Origin: Tanytarsus gracilentus
Taxonomy: Eukaryota; Arthropoda; Insecta; Diptera; Chironomidae
Direction of reading: 5' to 3'
NCBI GenBank assembly: GCA_038502055.1
Contig: JAXRKN010000040.1
Location: 3,162,001 to 3,226,000 of the forward strand
Length of the DNA: 64,000 bases
Position 1 is the stretch's first letter; each line of letters begins with the position of its first letter. The notes below the pieces were generated by a model that saw nothing but the letters and a program-made list of their open reading frames with translations, was not told the DNA's origin and searched no databases. This document shows positions 37,523 through 48,400 of the stretch, piece by piece. A program made the position numbers and the translations under genes.

Positions 37523-38252
37523 ATTAATGTTTTAAACTTTTCACTTTACAAAAGATTAAAATTTTATTTTGTTTGTAAACAAAACTTGTGAGTTTTGCAA
37601 TAATAGTTTATACCAATTTCACCTCATATAATGATGTTATTTAAAATCATTAAAATTACATGAAAAGAAAGATTTTTTATGAGTTTTTTTTTGGTTTTTA
37701 ATTTTAATTAAACGTAACAATCGGATTAGTCAAATCGGGAATAAAAATAAATATTTTTAACTAAATAACGAGTGACCACGTGCTTTGTAAAATAAATTTA
37801 TTAAACACTTTCACAAAACAGACTTTTACTCACCAAAAGGCGGTAATTTTGAAAATATACGTTTATGAAAATATAAAGGTTTAAATTCATTGTAAAAAAG
37901 TTTTAAATAGATTAAATAAATTAAATATTTATGAAACGTATATGATTTTAAAAGAGTTAATTAAGTAAATTATGTTTTGGTATATTTCTCTAATTGTTTT
38001 CGTAACGTATTTATTTAAAAATTCCCTCATGTTTTGGTTTAATCCGATTAATATATTATCGGATTAAACTGAATCAAAAAAATATACTTTTCTTTCCAAT
38101 AAGAAAAAAAAGTACTTTCATCATTTCACATCGCCTCAAGATCTTAAGAGGTTGCATTTAAGATTTTGTATTAGTCTCTTTTATTTAAATTGGCAAATAC
38201 TTTGTAGTTCCTAAATTTGTTTTGTTTGAAGAAATTTTTTAAATCCTAAAAA
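37523..38252. promoter_or_regulatory. Divergent promoter region between DUF4604 gene and carrier gene
   Basis: A 730-bp AT-rich spacer separates two start codons that point away from each other. It includes a hairpin at 38037-38069 and another ATCGGATTA copy near 37719. No TATA or initiator could be assigned with confidence. Confidence 0.45.
38037..38069. repeat. Perfect 12-bp inverted repeat (hairpin), 9-nt loop
   Basis: GTTTAATCCGAT at 38037-38048 is matched by its reverse complement at 38058-38069. Each arm holds a TAATCC core, the recognition type of K50 (Bicoid/Otx-like) homeodomains. It lies 184 bp upstream of the carrier start codon. Confidence 0.8.
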
Positions 38253-40939
38253 ATGAGCGATTCGAAACCAGCTATACCAGCTCCTAAGAAGAAGCCAGCC
38301 TATCTTCAGTATTTGTTTGGCGGAAGTGCAGGGTAAGTTGTTAATATTATTCACCATTACATAATATGAAATCAATCTCAAGTGACCTTGAAAAAAAAAT
38401 GATTTTCCATATAATTTTAATGAACTTAGCTCGGTCAGTTGATAATTGCGAAAGATTAAATTATTTAAGACTTTCATAAAATTTTATTAAACATAACGAT
38501 GACTGTAATCTTCAATATTTCCAAATTATAACATTTTCTTTTCTCTAAGTGCTTACACATTCAACGAAATTTAAAATAGATTGTGACTTGTGATTTTTGA
38601 CACTTTACATAATGTTCACGAATTTCTAAAATCTTTCAAAAAAAAACTCTTCAGACGAGCCTACCTTTGAAACGTATTGAAACATAATAATTATTATGTT
38701 GATAAGATTTATCGTTCAAGTGGTGCAAGAGCTTTCCGAGATACAAGATTAAACGTCAAGAATAATGTTTTTCTTATATCTTATCACGACTTTCTTTTAT
38801 CATCGCCTGTAATTCTATTAAGATAAACGAACACTTTTTGTTTTGCTTTATTATTTTCAAGAGCATTGCCAAAAGTTTAATTGCTTTTGAACTCATTAAT
38901 AAAAAACAATCACGATGCTTGCAACTTCCTTTGCTTTAATTTAAGAAGAAAAAATTCTAAAAATAATTGCAAAGAAAATGTATTTACATTTACACATGTG
39001 TAAACTTGACACTGACGCCAGTTTCTGAGCTAAATGTTTTCTGTTTATATCAACAAGTATCATCAACATGATGTCGATAATAAAATGTGCAAATTAAGAT
39101 ATGCACGTCATTGCCTCTTCAATAAATCCTTTCAAGTTCAAACACTTTAGTAAATGTAACAAGTTACTTCAAAGCATGCATAATTTTTCTCTTTTTTTTC
39201 AATTTAATTAATTTCGATTTTGTCTTTTTAATTTTAGAATGGGTGCTACGATCTTTGTTCAACCACTTGATTTAGTTAAAACTCGTTTGCAAATCTGCAG
39301 GGTAAGTTGTTAATATTATTCACCATTACATAATATGAAATCAATCTCAAGTGACCTTGAAAAAAAAATGATTTTCCATATAATTTTAATGAACTTAGCT
39401 CGGTCAGTTGATAATTGCCAAAGATTAAATTATTTAAGACTTTCATAAAATTTTATTAAACATAACGATGACTGTAATCTTCAATATTTCCAAATTATAA
39501 CATTTTCTTTTCTCTAAGTGCTTACACATTCAACGAAATTTAAAATAGATTGTGACTTGTGATTTTTGACACTTTACATAATGTTCACGAATTTCTAAAA
39601 TCTTTCAAAAAAAAAGGATGAAAACGCAAATTTTTAAAAACGATTTAGTTGACACTTTTCTCGAGAATTTTCAAAAGAGAAAATTTTCTAAATTCGGGAA
39701 ATCGACAGAATTTCCACAATAGTGAAAAAAATTTAAAAGAAAATCGGAAAATTTTCTCGAGTTTTCACCTACAAAAAGGATGAAAACGCAAATTTTTAAA
39801 AACGATTTAATTGACACTTTTCTCGAGAATTTTCAAAAGAGAAAATTTTCTAAATTCGGGAAATCGACAGAATTTCCACAATAGTGAAAAAAATTTAAAA
39901 GAAAATCGGAAAATTCGGAAATTTTTTCGACTTTTCAAAATATTTCTCTGGAAATTAGGGTGGACAAGGAGGATCTGCTAAAGAATACACTGGAATGTTT
40001 GATGTGAGTAATTATTGATTATAGAAACTAAACGTTTAATTTAAAACAAAATTATTTATGTGTTTCAGGCATTTACGAAAATAGCTAGAAAAGAAGGTGT
40101 GCGTGCACTCTATTCGGGTTTATCTGCAGGCTTATTGAGACAGGCTACATACACAACAACTCGCTTAGGAACTTACACTTTCTTAAACGAAAAATACAAG
40201 ACATCGACGGGAAAACAGCCAAATGTTTTGGTTTCAATGGGACTCGGCGTTTGTGCTGGAATAACAGGAAGCTTCGTGGGAAATCCTGCCGAGATTTCGC
40301 TTATAAGAATGACTGCTGATGGAAAACTACCCCTTGATCAACGCAGAAATTATACGTCAGTGGTAAATGCAATCGCAAGAATGGTTCGAGAAGAAGGTGT
40401 CTTGACGTTGTGGAGAGGCTGCATTCCAACTATGGTATTAAAATACAATTATTTTAGTTATTTGATAAATAATGTAAAATTTAAATTTAGGGACGTGCTG
40501 CGGTTGTTAACGCCGCTCAATTATCCTCTTACTCTCAAGCAAAGAGAGTATTATTAAACACAGGCAAATTTAATGAAGGCATTTCATTGCATTTCGTAGC
40601 AAGTATGATTAGTGGATTAGTGACAACAATTGCTTCCATGCCCGTTGATATTGCTAAAACAAGGTAATTATTTTAATAAATTATATAATTTGTTTTGTAA
40701 TTTATTCTTCAAACAGAATTCAAAATATGAAAATCGGTCCTGATGGCTCTAAGGAGTACAAAGGTGCAATTGACGTTCTTATTAAGGTTTGCAAACAAGA
40801 AGGTGTCCTCTCACTCTGGAAGGGTTTCTGGCCATATTACTTCCGTCTAGGACCGCACACAGTCATCACATTTATATTCATGGAGCAAATGAACACGCTC
40901 TACAATAAATATTACAACACTGGAGGTAGCAGTTTCTAA
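38253..40939 (+). CDS. Mitochondrial 2-oxoglutarate/malate carrier (SLC25A11 family)
   Basis: This inner-membrane antiporter exchanges 2-oxoglutarate for malate, as in the malate-aspartate shuttle. Coding exons are 38253-38332, 39238-39301, 39959-40003, 40069-40434, 40491-40663 and 40717-40939, giving 951 nt or 316 aa; human OGC is 314 aa. Three carrier repeats are visible with signatures PLDLVKTRL, the oxoglutarate-carrier variant NPAEISLIRMTADGKLP, and PVDIAKTRIQ. Other blocks are LFGGSAGMGATIFVQ, RQATYTTTRLG and GLSAGLLRQ. The frame is intact through all exons. Oddities: intron 2 begins with a near-identical copy of the first 314 bp of intron 1, then carries a 162-bp tandem repeat. The exon 2/3 junction reads TRLQICRGGQGG, where the family usually has TRxQxSG. 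AATAAA at 40968-40973 is a likely poly(A) signal. Confidence 0.95.
38327..38646 (+). repeat. Copy 1 of a 320-bp duplication (end of carrier exon 1 and start of intron 1)
   Basis: It starts at TGCAGGGTAAG in exon 1 and runs into intron 1. It matches 39296-39615 at a constant offset of 969 bp, with one visible mismatch (TTGCGAAAG here, TTGCCAAAG in copy 2). Confidence 0.95.
38681..38700. repeat. Perfect 20-bp palindrome
   Basis: AACATAATAA is followed directly by its reverse complement TTATTATGTT. It sits 34 bp after the end of duplication copy 1 in carrier intron 1. Confidence 0.8.
39296..39615 (+). repeat. Copy 2 of the 320-bp duplication (end of carrier exon 2 and start of intron 2)
   Basis: The copy begins within exon 2 at TGCAGGGTAAG, so the splice donor of intron 2 is itself duplicated sequence. 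It ends in an A-run immediately before the 162-bp tandem repeat. Confidence 0.95.
39616..39930 (+). repeat. Tandem repeat, 162-bp unit, about 1.9 copies
   Basis: Unit 1 starts GGATGAAAACGC at 39616 and unit 2 at 39778. They differ visibly at one position (GATTTAGTTG versus GATTTAATTG) until about 39914. The unit contains GAAAATTTTC-type palindromes and CTCGAG. It fills the middle of carrier intron 2 and resembles a satellite or a repeat-family fragment. Confidence 0.93.
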
Positions 40940-43340
40940 AGTCAAAAAAATTATCAATTGGACCGACAATAAAAAACAACAGGAAAATGAGAAAACCCTA
41001 AAGTTTAAACTCTAAAAAAATTCTTTATATTAAACTCAAAAATATATCACAATTAATTTGTTATAGAAAGGATAAACACCATCAAATTCAAGTTATGTAG
41101 GTAATATAGAAAAAAGTATTTACATATTTCGTCCTCGATTGTATTTATTTTTTAAGTACGAATGCTCAACACTATCGTGCTAATTATTTTTAATTCAAAT
41201 CAAATTGATTGTTGGTTGCAAACGTTTTTATTTTTTAATCAATTTGAACTTTATAATCGATTAAAAAAAGGAACTACATATTTTTGTCAATTTACATTAA
41301 TACCCTAGGAGAAATATTATGTCTTTACCTGTTGTTTATTAGAAATGACAAGAAATGAATGTCTAGGTCAAAATAAAACTAATTAAAAGTTAAAATGGTG
41401 TAAATTTTAAAAAATTATTTTCAGAAAAACCACCGTCATAAATTTGGTGAAAAATAAAAATGTTAATTATTATAATTGCAGGACTCTCAATGAATTCATG
41501 AGATTTTTTAAACAGGTTTTCTCTTACTGATAAAGATGAATAAAAAACGATGAAAGGTACCAACTGCCCATACTTTAACTCAAATTGCTCAGATTCATTT
41601 CGATCACAATGACGCACCTGTCTACCTCAAAAAATATCGAAGATCGTAAAAAACTCTTAAAGAAGATAAAATGATTTCGCTTGTTTCAACACACAACCAA
41701 AGAAAAAAAGAAATTCATAAAAAATTCAATGCGCGAGACAGCTGTTTTTGCCTTTGTATATGAAGCCTCTTGCTGCACTGTTCTGGGGTTATTTATTAAT
41801 TTAACTGAAAACTTTTTTGGCGCGTGTTTCACCCAATTTGAACATTTTATCTATTATTTTAATGAAAAATTAAAATCTTAAGAATATTTTAAAAATTTTT
41901 AATTGACAAAATAATTCAGTAAAATTTTCAATGATCCTTACTAACTGGGAAATTTTCTTCCGTTTTATCTTTCCACCTTTTTTTGGCTCGTGACAATGCA
42001 TTGACTCGACCATACGCTTTTACTCAAAGATGCCGAGAGTAAAATGCATGAGGTAATGTAGCAAGTAATCAAAAAAATATAGTCTTTTATATTTTAGCTT
42101 TTGGACAGGTTAATTTAATTTTTTAAATGGATTTATAAAATCCGTTAAAAATTTATAAATTTTTTTTTTAAAATCAAAAAGCGTTTTACATCGAAAAACG
42201 AATTTACCAAATGTCATTTTATTAACCCCACATGATCATCAACAAAACCTCGATGCATAAAATTTTTGAGTTTCAATTTATTGAAAGCACTTTTTGAGGG
42301 ACTGGATGAGCAAAGCGTAGGGAACAAGCGACATATGTTGCACCATAGAGGAGTCGGTTGTATATAATTTAAACAAATTACAAGCGATTGTAGATTTCTG
42401 CTATTTTTATTTTAAATCGGGGTCTTCATATTATTAATTCCGAAAACGTACAATGCGCATTGGAATTTTGTAGCTTTACTTTTTTCTATTTTCCCTGCTT
42501 TTTTCTATACGTTTAAAACTAAAATGTCATTAAAGTAAATTTAGAAAATTAAAACATTTTAATTTTTTTCTTCTCAAAAATCTTAGACTTTTTATTACAA
42601 AATAATAAACAAAACTACACTAATGTACAATCATATTCATCCACCAATCGACAGCGAAAGAGGCGGAGCTTATTGCACGAAAGGCAAAAGTCACATAAAA
42701 TATCAAACATAAACCGACAAAACATTTTAATAATTTTTTTCATCCGATTTTTTAAAGTTGAAGTTAAATAATACAGATTTTTAAAATTGAATATTTTTTG
42801 AGAAACAAATGATAAATTTTCAACGAAAAATGATTTCAAAATTGCTTAGTATTTAATTTATTTTGGTCTTTTTAAACAAATTTTAAAAAATGCAAATCAT
42901 CTAACAGTCAAAAATCTCTGCTCATTTCGATGTTGTTTTTTGGGCTCAAAATAGTCGAGAACGCAATACGCAACATATGTGTATGATTGAACCTTTTTCT
43001 TTCCACGCATTTTATTGCGTTTTGATCGCTTTCTTTCTCAAATCTTTTTCGGAAAAATTAGACAACATACCTCATGAAACTTCCAGCAACAACAACGAGC
43101 CTCTTTATATGCCGGCTGGTGGCGATTCTTACCGATACACATTTTTTTTATCATACACACACACACTGTAGAATGAAAAAAGGAAAAGGTAGAAAGAAGT
43201 CTCACCCGAGCATCAGTCGTGAATTGAGAGTGAAAAAGAACGGTCGTGGAAATATTTAGTGGATATTTTTTGGTTTAAATCTAAAAAGTTTTTGATTTCA
43301 AAGAACTTTTTTTTTTGAAAAAAAAGTGTTTAAAAAAAAT
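40940..43340. other. Carrier 3' UTR, spacer and upstream region of the Sens-like gene
   Basis: AT-rich, with only short unsupported frames. A short CA run lies at about 43157-43168, upstream of the Sens-like start. No RNA gene or mobile element was recognised. Confidence 0.5.
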
Positions 43341-45415
43341 ATGGCAAATTTATCTTCACCGCCATCTCCAGTGTCTACTTCATCGGATATTTCTAAAATG
43401 AATCTTAATCCTTCATCAAGCCTCTATCTCTACCAGTTGGAACAATTGAAAATGCTGCAGAGAAATCATAATCTTCCTGATTTATCATTGCTTTATCAAA
43501 ATCCAACAATCCTCTACACAGCAAATCCATTTTGGTGGCAACAGTTAATTTTTTCTCTTCCACCTGCGTTTGGAAATAATATAAAGCAACTTATGCAGCA
43601 TCAAATGAAACAAGAATCGCTTGATTTGTCTAAAAGTGAATCTCAGAATAGAGATTATATTTTAACACCTGAAACTCCGGAAAGAGAGGAAGAGAGTTAT
43701 GACATCGACATGGATGAGCCGATTGATCTCTCAAAAAAAGACTATCAGCAACAGGAGACGATTACATCAAGCCTGCCGCTTACACCAAAGTTAAATTCAA
43801 GTGTCTTCTCGTCAATATGGTCACCTGTTTCATTCGTTAGTCAAACGGAAAAATCTTTTGGAATTAAAAGTGAATCGGCCGAAAATTCTCCAACTATACC
43901 AAAACTCAAATTTAATTTTGATAACATTCGTTCAATGTCGGTCAAAAAAGAGATGCAACCTTCACAGTTTAATTATGAAGTGCTTAAAAAAAATTGCACA
44001 GATATGTTCTTGATCAATAATAACAACAACAATAATAATTTAACGTTCAACAATAATCTAAACGCGAGTTTTAGTGGTGGTGACACTTCGAACATTCTTG
44101 AAAAATCACCAAAAATTATGCGAAAAAGCTTACCAATCATAAAGCCAGATTCAACCGAGCATAGTGAATATCTTGTGCATGAGTATCGTGACGAGCGTGG
44201 GAAGAAGGAACGTTCATTCGAAGTGAGTAGTTGAAATCGTGTCAATTTGATAATCACGTGATATGATCCACAAGTTCATGATAGTTGTAATCGTTAATCA
44301 GTAAATATAAATAATTAAATCAATTTCCCATCCATTATTATGTCGACTCGGATTGTCTTCAACGAAAAAATTTTTTCGAATAAGGGTACGAATTTTTTTT
44401 CTGTCAAAACTTTGACGTTAAATAAATGATCATGATAGTTTTTTTTATTGTAATTAACACACGAGTATCCTTTTTGATGGGGTTTAATTGCATGATTGCA
44501 CGAAATTAAGTCCTCGTCTTGTAACTCATAAACCTCAATTTGTCATTTATTTTTTATCACTTTGTTTTTACTGCCAAGCAATGAATTTCCACTTCGATTA
44601 GGAAAATTAAAATTTTCTCTGTCCATTGCATTTAAACTTGACGCATAGTTTGACCATTTCAAATCAAAATTATATAAAAAGGGGTTACAATAATAATTTT
44701 TTTTTGTAAATTGATATTAATTTCCTTCGCGTGTTACGTGAATTCATTCATTAAACAAATAGTCATAAAATTCTTTAGTGCGAGTCATCCAAAATATCAT
44801 TTCTCATAATTATAAATTTATGTCTTATAGTGTAAGCAATGTGGAAAGGCTTTTAAGAGATCCAGCACTTTATCAACCCATTTATTGATACATTCTGACA
44901 CCAGACCGTTCGCTTGCGGCTACTGTGGCAAGAGATTTCACCAAAAATCGGATATGAAAAAACATACATTTATTCATACAGGTATGTTAAAAATTTAAAA
45001 AATATATAATTCAAATTTTTAATAACTTTTACTTTCTATTTCCTTCTTTTTTCTTCAAAAAATGAAAAGGTGAAAAACCGCACAGTAAGTATTTGTAAAA
45101 CTATTAAATAAATTTTGCGAGACTAAATATTTTCTTCTTCTTTTCTTCCTCACAGAATGCCCAGTGTGTGAAAAAGCTTTTTCACAAAGCAGCAATTTGA
45201 TAACGCATATGCGAAAGCATGGAACTTACAAGCCTTTTTCTTGTGGATTATGCGATCAAGGTTTTCAGCGAAAAGTAGACCTTAGACGTCATCGAGAGTC
45301 AGTTCATCAGATTGAAGGTGGTGAAATCGACAGTGTAAAAATAATCAAAACTGAGGAGTATGATGAAAGTCTAACGAAACCTTTCCGTTATATAAAAATG
45401 AAAATAAGGGACTAA
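43341..45415 (+). CDS. sens: Senseless/Gfi-1 family zinc-finger transcription factor
   Basis: Senseless is a Gfi-1-type nuclear regulator of sensory-organ precursors. Exons are 43341-44222, 44831-44981, 45070-45084 and 45156-45415, giving 1308 nt or 435 aa; fly Sens is about 541 aa. Four C2H2 fingers start at about residue 295: CKQCGKAFKRSSTLSTHL, CGYCGKRFHQKSDMKKH, CPVCEKAFSQSSNLITHM and CGLCDQGFQRKVDLRRH. This order and wording are those of Gfi-1/Senseless. The long first exon encodes a disordered N terminus with EPIDLSKK (a CtBP PxDLS-type motif), ESLDLSKSE and an Asn run. Linker 3 reads HGTYKPF, where the family has HTGYKPF. Exon 3 is only 15 nt. The start is the ATG at 43341. The LCDQ wording favours sens over its paralogue sens-2, but this cannot be settled here. 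Confidence 0.9.
45070..45084 (+). other. 15-nt coding microexon of the Sens-like gene
   Basis: The microexon GTGAAAAACCGCACA is flanked by an AG acceptor and a GTAAGT donor. Including it makes HTGEKPHKC, the standard linker between fingers 2 and 3. Both flanking introns have phase 1, so exon 2 can also join exon 4 in frame and give HTEC. Confidence 0.88.
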
Positions 45416-48400
45416 TTTATTTTATTAATTATTTCATTTCGTACATAGCTATGCGCATAGAGACTTCAAGTCGAATAATTTAATTTATAATTTAATTGTA
45501 TTAAAATTAACCATTAAGATCGTTTTCAAGTGTTAAACGCTGTATTGCTTAAAACTTTCTCATATTTAACGTACTATGTAGTTACATGTTACATCCCTTG
45601 AGATTTAGTGAGATCAAGTTACCCTTTTAAGTCACTCAACTATTCATGTATTCATAAAAAAATTGTTGTTAAAAGTTTTAACTTAAAAAACCCATTAATT
45701 ATTAATCAATTGATTTGTTTATTCTTATTGCATGCATCTATGCAATAAGTTTTGAAATTAAAGTCAGCTAATATTGCCAAAGAATGTATGCGCGCAGTTT
45801 AATGCCGAGTGCAGCAAAAGCAAAAAGTGAAGTTAGACTGTTGAAAAAATTGAAATAACTCATTCACTTTTCGTATTTTGTTAATTTAATATCTTAATTT
45901 CTGTAGAAAATTTTATAGGTTAATTTTTTATTCTTTAAATTATTCAAAAATTAAAAAATCTTAGGTAAATAAAAAGAAAATTCTTATAGCTTAAAAAATT
46001 AATGTTTTAATTTACTTCTTTCGAAATATGGTGGTCATTTAAAAGAACTCCAGAAATAAAAATTCACCCCTAAAAATATAAAAAATTTCAGCTTTAAATC
46101 TTCCACGAGTCCATTAAACTTTCATTATAAACATCTTGCTTTTCTTGGATGTATTAAAATCTCTATATAAAAAGGCTAAGGAATGAGCAGCTTGGGGAGA
46201 AAATTTAATTTTATTCAATAGTGGTATGTGTCGTTCTTGAAAAAGCACCTGACCCTTATTTCTTTGCGTTTCTTTCCAACAGTATCCATCGATATTCCTT
46301 TTTTTTAAAGGAATTTTTCTCATCAACTGCCTTATTACTGTTCAAAAGTCATTAAATATTTTCTTTTGTTGCTGGTTGCTCCTCACTTTGCCAGGTTTAT
46401 TTTTTGTTGAATGTGTAAAAGACACACTGAGTGTGTGATCATAAAAATAAATTTACCCTTATATCATCCACCAACATGTTGTCGCGTCCGTTTTGTCGTC
46501 GAAAGAATCGGAAATTACATTTTCATCGTTTTTTTATTTAATCTGATGAACCACTATATAAAACATCTCTACGAATGAAAGACAGACAGAAAGCGAATGT
46601 GTTTTGAATTGGATTAGAGCAAGCGCCAAAGTAACGGTCAGAATTTTACTTTTACTGCTTTGCAAATGTTGTGTTGAAAATCCATCAAGCGGATAAGGAA
46701 CTAATTTTTAGCGATTGACCGAAAGATTCTAAAGGTTAATCCATTTCCATTAAAATTAATTTAAAATTAATGAGATGGGAAATTTCACATACGTATTCGC
46801 AAACGGAAACTTTGAAAAATAAAACATTTGAAAATTCTTGTGTGTTCAGAAGGAAGAGATCAATTTGATGTTAATTAACTAATTTGCATATATGTGCACC
46901 ACGCGTACCAGACGCTTTTCTTTAATCACTCTCAAACATCTGTAGAATGATATGCATTTGGAGTTCCTTTTTCTAAAATTAAACTCTTTCAATGCAAAAT
47001 AAGTGGCGCGCGAACATATGATTTTTATATCCTATCTTTTTTTTTTGAGAAAAGGAATACGATAATTTTGCGAAGTTCTTTAAAGAGTTCATTGCCATTT
47101 TTTTCATGTTTGCATTTCATTGATCCTTCCCTTCCTTATGAATTACGAATTCACGATATTTTTCATTCCTTTTTAATGCAATTCACATTTTTTTTTCTGA
47201 GACAAAGGTTGGAGCTAAGTTTTTAAGAAAAAAAATTCAAAAAATATTTTTTTGATTTGTAATTTTATTGTCTTTGAAATATATTTAGGGTGGGAGAAAG
47301 GAACCGAAATAAATATGTTCACTACTTTACAAAGAAAGCATATGGCCAGTAGACTCAAGTCGATTAGATTTTTCCCTCGATATTATATCAAAGCATATCC
47401 TTGATGCGTACTTTAATTGAAATTGTTTCGTCAAGCCGTACCAAAAAAATATTGACTTTTATTATTTTGATTGCATTTCAAAAATTTCTACCTGAAACAA
47501 GTGCTAAGGAGAAAAAAAATGATCCGAGTTGTTGTGCAAAAGTCAGTAAAAACACAACAAAAAAATACACACAAAAAGAATCTTCACTCAAGAGGCATGA
47601 AAAGTGAGCCCAAAGAAGAGCGACGCGAACAATGGACAAAACACCTGTCGAACTCGATAATAAAATGTTCTACACATTTTGAGATGATGATGAGGCTCGG
47701 GCACACGATACCAATTAAATTTATTTTCAAGTCCGCTCTGGCGGAGGTAAAAGCGCAATTTTTGTAAAACTTTTAGAAATTATAAATTTTCCTAATTGAT
47801 TAATATTTGAGGTGACATTTTACATAAAATATTTTACACATTTTAAATTTATTTTTCATCGCCTCAATATATAAACGCTTCTTAACAAAACTTTATTAAT
47901 TTAGCTCTAAAATGTAAAAAACATGCTGGAAGTTTCTTGCTAACAGCTTTCAAACGTTTTGATTTTTTATTAAGTCTTCTTTGTGCCTCATCCTGAACAT
48001 ATATGTGAGGCTAAAAGTAACCCAAATAAATCTTTTGATTTTAGAATTTTCACCTTGCAGTTAACAGTTTAAAATAAAAAGATGATTTTCGGTCATCAGG
48101 CAATAATCATCGTATATTAAACCAAATTCCAACCTGCAACTGTTGGCGATTGCTTTTGTACAAAAAAAAATTAATTACAACCAAGACATCTTGCAAAAGG
48201 TGAAAGTTTTCTTTCTCATTCTTAAAAACATCTTTACGGTGTGAGTCAATCATGATGACCGTTGGCTCGTGCGCGCGTTTTTCGTTCCAAAAAAAAGACT
48301 GCAGGCACACGCAACCTTTTTAAGTGTGTACAGAAGTCACTGCGTAATTGATCAAAAGCAGTTGTCCTCACATATTTCCATAAATTTGGAGCTGATTAAT

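Noticed and set aside
46555..46562. TATA box as a promoter of an unannotated gene
   Set aside because: No initiator at the right distance and no supportable exon follows in either direction.
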